Shown piece after piece: positions 7,823-14,155 of a stretch of 14,155 bases of DNA. The stretch comes from Nitrospirota bacterium (GTDB lineage Bacteria; Nitrospirota; Nitrospiria; Nitrospirales; Nitrospiraceae). The stretch lies in assembly GCA_016222925.1 (NCBI GenBank), contig JACRQB010000123.1:1-14155 (forward strand). The letters are read 5' to 3'. Below the pieces are notes generated by a model. That model was not told where the DNA came from and did not search any database. It saw nothing but the letters and a program-made list of their open reading frames with translations. The position numbers and the translations under genes are program-made. Position 1 is the stretch's first letter; every line of letters starts with the position of its first letter.

Positions 7823-8560
7823 GAACGGCGTGCAGCTTATCCAACCGATACGCAACATATGGTGAATTTGTCTGGTTATGTGTGGGCGGCTCGCCAGCTC
7901 GGACCGCTTGAACAGCGCTCCATCTTGGACCTTTCTTGTGGAACGGGTTATGGCGCGGACTATCTCGGCTCAGGGGCCGGTCGAATCGTGGGAATCGACT
8001 GTGCCACGGACGTCGTTGTCAAGAGCCGGTCTGATTATCCTCGACTCAACATGGCCTTTCTTGCAATGGATGGCTGTGCGCTGGGCTTCTGTGATGGGTC
8101 GTTCGACTGCATCGTTTCGCAGGACACGATCGAGCATGTCCAGGATGATCATCGCTTTGTGTCCGAGGTGACTCGAGTACTGAAACCCAACGGCATGCTC
8201 ATCATCTTTACGCCCCACGGAAAAGGGCGGGGTGTCACGCCCAGCGATCCCTTTCATATTCGCGAATATACGCAAGACGAATTCAGGGCCCTGCTGGCGC
8301 CTCATTTTTCAACGATTCAATGGTACGGGCGTCGCCAAGGGCATCGCCTCAAGACGGTTGAACGCTCCATGGATACCGTGCGCAATTTGGATCCCGCGGG
8401 ACTCCGCAATTGTGTGCCACGACCTATTCGCCATTGGCTTGGAAGTGTGATCAGTCGTCTACAAGGAGGACCGGCCTTACAGGACATTGTTCTCGACGAT
8501 ATCGAGTATCGCGAAGGAATTGCGGACGATACCAATTTGATCGGGATCTGCATCAAATGA
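7820..8560 (+). CDS. Class I SAM-dependent methyltransferase
   Basis: A 246-residue methyltransferase of the Methyltransf_11 type. Motif I is ILDLSCGTGYG (35-45). The acidic end of strand 2 is IVGID (Asp60). A strand-4 region SQDTIEHVQDD lies at 100-110, then VLKPNGMLIIFTP, the usual post-motif strand. HIREYTQDEF near the C-terminal half is common in this group. It probably methylates a sugar or sugar nucleotide, or the growing glycan, given the surrounding glycosyltransferases; the substrate is not shown by sequence. It starts at GTG with a good ribosome site. Its stop overlaps the next gene as ATGA. Confidence 0.85.
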   Translation: MERRAAYPTDTQHMVNLSGYVWAARQLGPLEQRSILDLSCGTGYGADYLGSGAGRIVGIDCATDVVVKSRSDYPRLNMAFLAMDGCALGFCDGSFDCIVSQDTIEHVQDDHRFVSEVTRVLKPNGMLIIFTPHGKGRGVTPSDPFHIREYTQDEFRALLAPHFSTIQWYGRRQGHRLKTVERSMDTVRNLDPAGLRNCVPRPIRHWLGSVISRLQGGPALQDIVLDDIEYREGIADDTNLIGICIK

Positions 8561-9888
8561 ATGCTTCTGATTATCCGCTCATAGGAAGTCCCCAGAGACT
8601 CCTTCTCGCTGCAATTGTTGTCGGGCTATTCGCCCGGGCTTGGGTCATTTGGCATGGTCCCGGATATGCCTTTGCTGTGGATGAGTTATTCGATACGTTA
8701 GCCTGGAATCTAGTGACGTTGCATCAATTCACACTCGACGGGGTGAACCCAGCTGCACATGTGGGGCCTCTGTATCCTATGGTGCTTGCCGTCTTCTATT
8801 CTACCGTGGGGCATCGACCGGAATGGGTTCCGATGCTGCACGTTCTCTTCGATCTCGGCACCGTGTGGTGTATCTATCGAGTCGGAACAACATTGTGGGG
8901 CTCAAGGGTTGGGGCCGGGACCGTTGCTCTCGTGTTCAGTTATCCCGCCTATTGGACCTATGATCCAAGGATTCGGAGCGAGGCGCTTCTCACTCTTTTG
9001 ATCAGCGCGTGGCTGTGGGGCACTATCCTGTGCGGCAAGAGCCCATCTCAACGTCGATATGCATTCATGGGTTTCATGGCCGGCTTAACCATTCTGTGCA
9101 AACCGGTGGCGCTGGTTCTGGCGCTGCTTCTGACCGGTCTCATATGGGTCAGCACAGATCGACTTTTACAAAAGATCGCCTACGTGGTCGTGTATGGCAC
9201 GACCTGCCTTGCGCTGGTCGCGCCGTGGTCAGTACGAAACTACGTAGCATTTCATCACATCATTCCTGTGTCAGCCGGGGTGGGGGCTGGATTATGGATG
9301 GGCAGTGATCCGGTTTCTCGAGGAAGCTGGCCTATGTCTCCAGAGCGGGAACAGGCCATCTGGGAGAGTGCCGGCATCACCCCGCTTCCCTATGCGCACG
9401 CGATGTACGACGTGCAGACCGATCAACTACTGCGTGAAAAAGGCATGAGTCGGATCGTAGCCAACCCTATCGGCTATATCGGTTTAACCTTCACCAGGCT
9501 GTGGGATTTCTGGATCGGCAACTCTTTCTATCTGGTCAGTGAGGAGGGCGGGCTGGTTCAGGGATTACGGACGGATGCTGTCGAGCGAGGATGGGCCGTG
9601 GCAATCTACAGTCTGCTCAAACGACTTTTCTTGATGCCGGGCTTCATTGTCGTCGCCATGTGCAGTGCTTGGGTACATCGAGAACGATGGCGCAACCTTC
9701 TTCCGCTCTACATGTTTCCCATCGGCCTGACGGCGGGCTATGTTCCGTTCACGGTAGAAGCTGGGCGCTATGCCTTGCCCGTGTTACCGTGCCTCATGGT
9801 GTTGGCGGTTGCCCTGGTATTGCATCGTTGGAACACACGATCGGTAGGTTCGACAAGACCCGTTTCTTCACCGGCAATGAGCGCATGA
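8557..9888 (+). CDS. GT-C membrane glycosyltransferase (GT39/ArnT-like)
   Basis: A 443-residue protein with roughly ten hydrophobic segments and a conserved-looking acidic pair, AVDELFD (Asp42, Glu43), right after the first helix. That placement matches the catalytic acidic loop of PMT/ArnT-like GT-C enzymes, which use polyprenyl-phosphate sugars on the outer face of the inner membrane. Further support is the second-loop text GPLYPMVLAVFY and the RSEALLTLL segment, which are common in these proteins ('P.yP', 'R.e.l'). A larger, more polar region follows at about 240-320. It begins with ATG in an ATGA overlap with the methyltransferase before it. It likely adds a side-chain or terminal sugar after the repeat unit has been flipped. 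Overall identity is divergent, so the exact family is less certain than the GT-C fold. Confidence 0.78.
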   Translation: MNASDYPLIGSPQRLLLAAIVVGLFARAWVIWHGPGYAFAVDELFDTLAWNLVTLHQFTLDGVNPAAHVGPLYPMVLAVFYSTVGHRPEWVPMLHVLFDLGTVWCIYRVGTTLWGSRVGAGTVALVFSYPAYWTYDPRIRSEALLTLLISAWLWGTILCGKSPSQRRYAFMGFMAGLTILCKPVALVLALLLTGLIWVSTDRLLQKIAYVVVYGTTCLALVAPWSVRNYVAFHHIIPVSAGVGAGLWMGSDPVSRGSWPMSPEREQAIWESAGITPLPYAHAMYDVQTDQLLREKGMSRIVANPIGYIGLTFTRLWDFWIGNSFYLVSEEGGLVQGLRTDAVERGWAVAIYSLLKRLFLMPGFIVVAMCSAWVHRERWRNLLPLYMFPIGLTAGYVPFTVEAGRYALPVLPCLMVLAVALVLHRWNTRSVGSTRPVSSPAMSA

Positions 9889-10730
9889 TGGGATACGAGC
9901 TGACCAGGCGGCACTTTTTCGATCTCTTGCACGCATACCATCCATCTTCATACGAAACCTTCGGGGCGGATGATGCGCGTTTCTCAACACCGATGTACCA
10001 TGCGATGAAATGCCGAGACCGATTGCATGTGGCGTTGAAGAGCGGCTTACGCAGATTGCCGTTTGACAAACAGACGATTGTCGATCTGGGTCCGTTTCCT
10101 GGAAGCCTGTTACGACTCTTGCGCAGACTGGACTACACACACTCGGCCCAATTGTGTGGTGCTGGTCTGATGGTTTCAGACGAGTTCGTTCAGTTCATGC
10201 AGCGAGATGTGCAGGCAGACATTCATGCCGTCAATCTCGATCCGGCAGGGGGACAGTTTCAGAGTAAAGGATATCCCGAGAAAGTGCCGCTTCCGGACAA
10301 TTCCGTCCAGTTGGTATTTGCGTTGGAAATCATTGAACATCTGACGTCGCCGTTCCATTTGCTCTCAGAAGCCTACCGTGTATTGGGATCGGGCGGCCAT
10401 GTGGTGTTCACGACTCCGAATGTGACGCGGATCGGGAACGTCTTCAAGCTTCTGATTGGTCGGACGCCGAACGATCGGCTTGCTCCTCCGGGGTACAACA
10501 ATCCGGATGATGAATGGAGACCTCATGCCCGTGAATACGCGATGCATGAGCTGGCCGAGATGCTGCGCCAAACCGGGTTCGATATTGCTGAGTCCCGGTT
10601 CTTTCTTGGGGAGGATACACAGCAATGCCGGCAGTCTGTGAGCCAGCACAGCATCAATGGGGCCAAATGGCCGTTCTATCTCGTGCCGCATTTACGCGGC
10701 AGCCTTCTGATTGTGGGAAGGAAACCATGA
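9885..10730 (+). CDS. Class I SAM-dependent methyltransferase with unusual glycine loop
   Basis: A 281-residue putative methyltransferase. The SAM-binding loop is degenerate: IVDLGPFPGS (65-74), with Pro residues in place of the second and third usual positions of GxGxG. LEIIEHL (147-153), followed by the YRVLGSGGHVVFTTPN strand, is typical of Methyltransf_11/23 proteins. HAREYAMHEL and MLRQTGF complete the usual C-terminal part. The 60-residue N-terminal extension (RRHFFDLLHAY) is alpha-helical looking. It starts in an ATGA overlap with the GT-C gene and ends in an ATGA overlap with the next GT4, so it is likely co-translated with them. Its substrate is probably a sugar of the glycan made here. 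The degenerate loop leaves a small chance that it is catalytically altered. Confidence 0.78.
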   Translation: MMGYELTRRHFFDLLHAYHPSSYETFGADDARFSTPMYHAMKCRDRLHVALKSGLRRLPFDKQTIVDLGPFPGSLLRLLRRLDYTHSAQLCGAGLMVSDEFVQFMQRDVQADIHAVNLDPAGGQFQSKGYPEKVPLPDNSVQLVFALEIIEHLTSPFHLLSEAYRVLGSGGHVVFTTPNVTRIGNVFKLLIGRTPNDRLAPPGYNNPDDEWRPHAREYAMHELAEMLRQTGFDIAESRFFLGEDTQQCRQSVSQHSINGAKWPFYLVPHLRGSLLIVGRKP

Positions 10731-11908
10731 AGCCGGTTGTGTTAGCAGAACTTGCCGGATCAGCCGGCTATGGGGGGGGAGAACGGTATTTGGAATTGCT
10801 GTTTGATCGGTTGGACCACTGCCGATTTGCCCCACTGTTGATTTGTCCGGAGCCGGGTCCATTCGTTGAGAAGATGAAAGTAAAAGGGATTCCGACCGAC
10901 ATGGTGCAGTTGGCGCCGCTCTTCAACCCATTCGCACTGATGCGGCTGACGCGGTTGTTGAGGCGGAAACAGGTCATGATTCTTCAAACTCATGGGGCTC
11001 GTGCGAACGTGTATGGGCGTCTTGCAGCCTGGTTGGCTGGAGTTCCTTGTGTGATATCGACCGTACATAATTCCATCAGAGATTATGACGTAAGCCGCGT
11101 GAAGCGCTGGATATACCGACGACTGTTGCGCCTGACGCTTCCCTGGGCGGATCGAGTGATCTGTGTGTCGGAGGCACTTGCTCAGGACGTACGTGCCGAC
11201 TGTCCCGCAGCTGTGCCATTGATGCGGACGGTCTGGAATGGTGTCGACTCGGTGTGGTTCTCCGCACGCGGGAACCGAAATAAGATCAGGAAGGAATGCG
11301 GTGCAGGCGAGGGACCTGTGCTCCTTACGGTTGCGAGACTTGCGAACGAAAAGGGGCATCGGTTTCTAATCCAGGCGCTTCCCGGGCTATTGGATGAATG
11401 GACATCACTCGTGTGCGTATTTGTCGGAGAAGGCGAGTCCCGAGAAACGCTTCTCGACTTGGCAAGAGAACATGGTGTTGATCAATCCTGCCGCTTTGTC
11501 GGATCAAAAGACGACGTGGTCGATTGGTATGCGGCAGCCGATGTGGTCGTGTTGCCATCTCTTTCCGAAGGATTTCCTTTTGTGGTGCTTGAAGCTCTCG
11601 CCATGTCCCGCCCTGTCGTGGCAACGAATGTCAATGGCGTACCGGAGATCATCCACGACGGCTGCACGGGCTTGCTCGTGCCGCCACGGAATTCCAAGGC
11701 ATTGGAGGCAGCGCTTCGGACTCTGCTTCGTGATCCGTGTTTGGCTGCTCGTTTGGCAAAAGCCGGGCAACAAGAAGTCGCAGCGCGTTTTACAGCGGAG
11801 AAGATGGTGCAACATACGGTCGAGGTCATCGAAGAAGCGATGCCTGCGTTGCGTGGTTCAACCCACGTTGCTCATGGACAGATAGCGATAGAGAAAGAAG
11901 CGGCATGA
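10727..11908 (+). CDS. GT4 glycosyltransferase with intact EX7E motif
   Basis: A 393-residue GT-B, family 4 glycosyltransferase. The N-terminal Gly-rich loop reads GSAGYGGGERYLE (11-23). An acceptor-side segment HGARANVYGR is followed by VISTVHNSI and VICVSEAL. The C-terminal domain has LTVARLANEKGH and VFVGEGES. The donor-binding site EGFPFVVLE gives Glu281 and Glu289 spaced as EX7E, followed by RPVVAT and GLLVPP. All expected parts are present, so it should be active on the cytoplasmic face. The start is an ATGA overlap with the methyltransferase, and a purine-rich GGAAGGAAA sequence just upstream serves as the ribosome site. The stop overlaps the next ATG in the same way. Confidence 0.92.
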   Translation: MKPVVLAELAGSAGYGGGERYLELLFDRLDHCRFAPLLICPEPGPFVEKMKVKGIPTDMVQLAPLFNPFALMRLTRLLRRKQVMILQTHGARANVYGRLAAWLAGVPCVISTVHNSIRDYDVSRVKRWIYRRLLRLTLPWADRVICVSEALAQDVRADCPAAVPLMRTVWNGVDSVWFSARGNRNKIRKECGAGEGPVLLTVARLANEKGHRFLIQALPGLLDEWTSLVCVFVGEGESRETLLDLAREHGVDQSCRFVGSKDDVVDWYAAADVVVLPSLSEGFPFVVLEALAMSRPVVATNVNGVPEIIHDGCTGLLVPPRNSKALEAALRTLLRDPCLAARLAKAGQQEVAARFTAEKMVQHTVEVIEEAMPALRGSTHVAHGQIAIEKEAA

Positions 11909-12795
11909 CCACGAAAATTACCAACCAAGAACCAGATCTCGGCTGTCCCTGTGAAACTGTCGAGCCGGTTATTGAGGTGTTTGCGACCTCCACGCGGCGA
12001 TATGTTCGCTGCCCTACGTGCGACCTCGTTTTTCAACATCCTCGTCCGACCCGTGAATTGGTAGAAGGCTATTTTCGCGAGGCTTACGACGGTGACTACG
12101 GCGCGGTCGAGGCATCCGATGATCGGGAGCCCGTGTACCAGAGCGTAGTAAGACACGTGGCCTTGTATCGTTCGCCACCAGGATCTGTGCTCGATATTGG
12201 ATGCGGAGATGGAGGATTCTTACTCCTCTGTCGACAGGCAGGGTGGAACTGCTCAGGGGTCGAGTTGTCGGAACAGGCCGCCATGCGCGCGGCTCAGAAG
12301 GGAATCACGGTGTTGCCGTCCCATGTGCTTGAGAGGGGGGAATGGGCCCAGCAGTTTGACGTCGTGACCTTGATTAACGTGCTCGAAACCGTGGCCGATC
12401 CGGTGAGCATGCTGAGACAGGCGACGACAGTCCTTGCGCCAGGTGGGCTTGTGATTGTACGGGCCACAAACGGTCTGTTTCATCTGCCGATGCGGACACC
12501 CGCTCGCTGGATCGGGTCTCGATATGACCAAGCGTTTCATTGGTATCTGTATACGACCAAATCCTTGAAGACCCTCATGGAACGTGTGGGTCTCACGATC
12601 ATCAGTCTGCGCAATTCCCGACCAAGTCGAGGGCCGCTTTCCCCCGTGCATCCCTGGTTCAGCCAATTGAAATGGACCGTCAGTCGCACGTTGCTGTGGC
12701 CGATTGCCCAGAGCGTGTATTACGCAACGCATGGCCGCGTCGTCTGCGCTCCGTCATTTGAAATCGTCGCCCAACGATCAGGACACGAGAGATGA
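11905..12795 (+). CDS. SAM-dependent methyltransferase with N-terminal Cys cluster
   Basis: A 296-residue methyltransferase. The N-terminus carries CPC (Cys14, Cys16) and CPTC (Cys36, Cys39), a probable zinc-binding knuckle, although the first half is CxC rather than the usual CxxC. It is followed by LVFQHPRP and YFREAYDGDYG, which is the standard N-terminal layout of the Methyltransf_23 proteins found in surface-glycan loci. Motif I is VLDIGCGDGG (95-104). SGVEL ends strand 2 and NVLETVADP is the post-I region. VLAPGGLVIVR is strand 5. The C-terminal HWYLYTTKSLKTLMERVG segment is also common in the family. It overlaps both neighbours by ATGA. It likely methylates a sugar of the repeat unit. 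Confidence 0.86.
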   Translation: MTTKITNQEPDLGCPCETVEPVIEVFATSTRRYVRCPTCDLVFQHPRPTRELVEGYFREAYDGDYGAVEASDDREPVYQSVVRHVALYRSPPGSVLDIGCGDGGFLLLCRQAGWNCSGVELSEQAAMRAAQKGITVLPSHVLERGEWAQQFDVVTLINVLETVADPVSMLRQATTVLAPGGLVIVRATNGLFHLPMRTPARWIGSRYDQAFHWYLYTTKSLKTLMERVGLTIISLRNSRPSRGPLSPVHPWFSQLKWTVSRTLLWPIAQSVYYATHGRVVCAPSFEIVAQRSGHER

Positions 12796-13043
12796 GTTCG
12801 TATCTTACTTCTCATCGGTCTTGGAAACGTACGATGCGCGGATGGGGAGTGATTGTCTTGCTGTGCCTCTTCGGGGCAGTGGCGGCGCTTGGCGTGCGGG
12901 CACTTCTCGAATCAGTCGGAAACGCCAAGCATACTCGATATGAACCGGTAGACGTTCCGCCTTCATCGGTCTCTCCGCAGCATGCACGTGAACGACAAGA
13001 ACTGGAACGACGAGACCGTAGCGTGCTTGAAAAGGGGAAGTAG
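12792..13043 (+). CDS. Small single-helix membrane protein, function unknown
   Basis: An 83-residue protein that I do not recognise. Residues 1-17 are rich in basic residues (HRSWKRTMRGW), then one hydrophobic helix covers about 18-38 (GVIVLLCLFGAVAALGV). The C-terminal half is polar and ends in an Arg/Glu-rich helix (ARERQELERRDRS). The positive-inside rule puts the N-terminus in the cytoplasm and the charged tail outside. It is supported as a real gene by its ATGA overlap with the methyltransferase, an AGGA at 12779-12782 at good spacing, and the amidotransferase beginning 5 bases after its stop. It could be a scaffold or regulator of the synthesis complex, or an uncleaved signal-anchor protein; there is no evidence to choose. 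Confidence 0.68.
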   Translation: MSSYLTSHRSWKRTMRGWGVIVLLCLFGAVAALGVRALLESVGNAKHTRYEPVDVPPSSVSPQHARERQELERRDRSVLEKGK

Positions 13044-13047
13044 ATAA

Positions 13048-13983
13048 ATGTGCGGGATTTGCGGGGTCATCGGACAAGATGATGGCGCAGCACTCCAGCC
13101 GATGTTGCAGCGTCTGATCCATCGTGGCCCAGATGAAGAGGGTATCTATCGTCAGGCTGGAATCGCGCTTGGTGCGAGAAGACTTCGGGTCATTGATCCG
13201 GTCGGGGGACAACAACCGGTCCGTAATGAAAGAGGTACCGTGTGGGCCGTTATGAACGGCGAGATCTATAACTATCGAGAACTACGGGAACACCTGTTGA
13301 GTAAAGGGCACAGACTCGCGACTCGTAGTGATACCGAAGTTTTGGTCCATCTGTATGAGGATGAAGGATTTGAGGCCTTCCGTCGATTGCAAGGCATGTT
13401 TGCGGTGGCGCTGTGGGATCATGAACGTCGCGTTGCGTGGTTGGTTCGTGATCGCCTGGGTATCAAACCGCTGTACTACGCGATCCGTCAGGACGAAGCC
13501 GGTCGGGGTACCTCCGTCGTATTTTCCTCGGAGATTCCTTCTCTGCTCGAAGCCTTGCCGGATTGGCGGCTTCGGCCGGAAGGGGTTGCCGAGTATCTGA
13601 TGCATTTGTATGTGCCGGGGCCGAGCACGATGATTGCCGGCGTGCACCAATTGCGTCCTGGCGAAGCCGTGAATATCTCGGACGGACGAGTGGAGTTGGT
13701 GCGGTACTACTGTCCTGATGAAACGCTCTACCATCATGACCAATGGACCATCAAAGAGGCCAGCAGTGAGGTGTTGCATACTTTTGAAGAGACTGTGAAA
13801 TCCCATCTGGTCAGCGATGTCCCCTTGGGATTATTTCTTTCAGGCGGGATCGACTCGGCGTCTTTACTCAGCGCGATTTTTGGCCAATCACTTCAAGACC
13901 CTTCATTCGGAAACGATTCTGAGGCCGGATGCGGTCACGCTTATCGCAAAAGTGGTGGAGGGCATGGGGGAGCCATTTGCTGA
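13048..13983 (+). CDS. Asparagine-synthase-like amidotransferase, N-terminal part of a broken gene
   Basis: A glutamine-dependent amidotransferase of the AsnB family, which hydrolyses glutamine and uses ATP to transfer ammonia to a carboxylate. In polysaccharide loci these proteins often modify glycan carboxyl groups or serve exosortase-linked systems, rather than making asparagine. It starts MCGICGV, with Cys2 as the Ntn nucleophile after Met removal. HRGPDEEG, MNGEIYNYREL, RSDTEV and RDRLGIKPLYY form the complete glutaminase domain (about 1-200). The synthetase domain opens with the ATP pyrophosphatase loop SGGIDS (265-270). The normal protein then stops at about residue 275-277 (LLSAI), and out-of-frame residues follow to a TGA at 13981. 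GGGGA at 13035-13039 gives a good ribosome site. The rest of the gene is in another frame (13871-14155). The glutaminase part could fold, but synthetase activity is probably lost if the break is real. Confidence 0.85.
   Translation: MCGICGVIGQDDGAALQPMLQRLIHRGPDEEGIYRQAGIALGARRLRVIDPVGGQQPVRNERGTVWAVMNGEIYNYRELREHLLSKGHRLATRSDTEVLVHLYEDEGFEAFRRLQGMFAVALWDHERRVAWLVRDRLGIKPLYYAIRQDEAGRGTSVVFSSEIPSLLEALPDWRLRPEGVAEYLMHLYVPGPSTMIAGVHQLRPGEAVNISDGRVELVRYYCPDETLYHHDQWTIKEASSEVLHTFEETVKSHLVSDVPLGLFLSGGIDSASLLSAIFGQSLQDPSFGNDSEAGCGHAYRKSGGGHGGAIC
13869..13878 (+). repeat. 10-base string at the amidotransferase deletion junction, also at 3911-3920
   Basis: CAGCGCGATT is repeated exactly at the point where the amidotransferase frame breaks. 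Reading from the left gives SAI, and reading from the right gives ARF; both fit the family, so the deletion endpoints fall within or next to this string. Confidence 0.55.
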
Positions 13984-14155
13984 CTCCTCAGCGATCCCCA
14001 CGTATCTCGTGTCGGAGGTTGCACGACAGACCGTCACAGTTGCACTTTCTGGAATTGGCGGCGATGAGCTCTTCGGTGGGTATCCTCGCTATTTGGGCCT
14101 CCGCACAGCCGCGCAGTATCAACGAATTCCCCGTGTGTTGCGTGAGCGCATGGCC
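13871..14155 (+). pseudogene. Remainder of the asparagine-synthase-like gene in a shifted frame (3' partial)
   Basis: In the frame with codons starting at 13871 the sequence reads ARFLANHFKTLHSE, which fits the AsnB pattern 'AR.vA..fgT.HhE', then ILRPDAVTLIAK and GEPFADSSAIPTYLVSE, which are strongly characteristic. VALSGIGGDELFGGYPRY follows: the second conserved synthetase loop, with Ile in place of the common Asp/Glu in SGdGGDE. The frame stays open to the window end. There is no start or ribosome site, so this is the separated half of the gene beginning at 13048. About 25-30 residues are missing between the halves, including the conserved TFSIGF-like strand. By frame arithmetic the lost length is 3n+2 bases. 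The right end of the gene is outside the window. Confidence 0.8.

Noticed and set aside
10760..11359. Reverse-strand open frame of 199 codons
   Set aside because: It is antisense to a GT4 gene with all its motifs intact; the translation is low-complexity and basic, with no family resemblance.
13880..13983. A single-base frameshift as the only fault in the amidotransferase
   Set aside because: The expected TFSIGF-like segment does not appear in any frame, so bases must be missing rather than merely shifted.
1..14155. Insertion sequence, phage, defence or CRISPR elements
   Set aside because: No transposase, integrase, terminal inverted repeats, regularly spaced repeats or defence-type domains are visible; every long frame on the + strand belongs to the glycan locus.

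Overview
The window is one continuous stretch of a bacterial surface-polysaccharide (exopolysaccharide, capsule or O-antigen type) biosynthesis locus. Thirteen genes lie on the + strand with almost no spacing. The moderately GC-rich sequence, canonical Shine-Dalgarno sites and a Wzx/Wzy/Wzc-type gene set indicate a Gram-negative-type bacterium. The overall style of the proteins reminds me of Nitrospira/Nitrospirota, but that is an impression and not a demonstrated assignment.

Layout. Positions 2-1726 hold the 3' part of a polysaccharide co-polymerase fused to a tyrosine autokinase (Wzc type); its start lies left of the window. Positions 1751-3133 encode a Wzy/O-antigen-ligase-like polymerase. 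Two related GT4 glycosyltransferases follow: the first (3130 to about 4169) is broken by an out-of-frame internal deletion, the second (4144-5331) is intact. A Wzx-type flippase (5355-6842) and a GT2 rhamnosyltransferase-like enzyme (6842-7804) come next. From 7820 to 12795 there is an alternating block: SAM methyltransferase, GT-C membrane glycosyltransferase, SAM methyltransferase, GT4 glycosyltransferase, and a Cys-containing SAM methyltransferase. A small one-helix membrane protein (12792-13043) precedes an asparagine-synthase-like amidotransferase (13048 to window end). That last gene is also broken by an internal out-of-frame deletion and runs off the right edge.

How the genes work together (inference from families): soluble glycosyltransferases build a lipid-linked repeat unit in the cytoplasm, methyltransferases and possibly the amidotransferase decorate it, Wzx flips it, Wzy polymerises it, and the Wzc-type kinase controls chain length and export. 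The GT-C enzyme would add sugars from a polyprenyl-phosphate donor on the outer face. No initiating phosphoglycosyltransferase, outer-membrane exporter or nucleotide-sugar synthesis gene is present, so they must lie outside the window.

Expression looks polycistronic and translationally coupled. Six junctions are 4-base overlaps (one GTGA, five ATGA), one is TAATG, and no intergenic gap reaches 25 bases. I see no promoter, terminator, tRNA, rRNA, CRISPR array or insertion sequence, and there is no gene-free stretch of 300 bases. The most notable observation is the pair of internal deletions, whose junctions share the same 10-base string.
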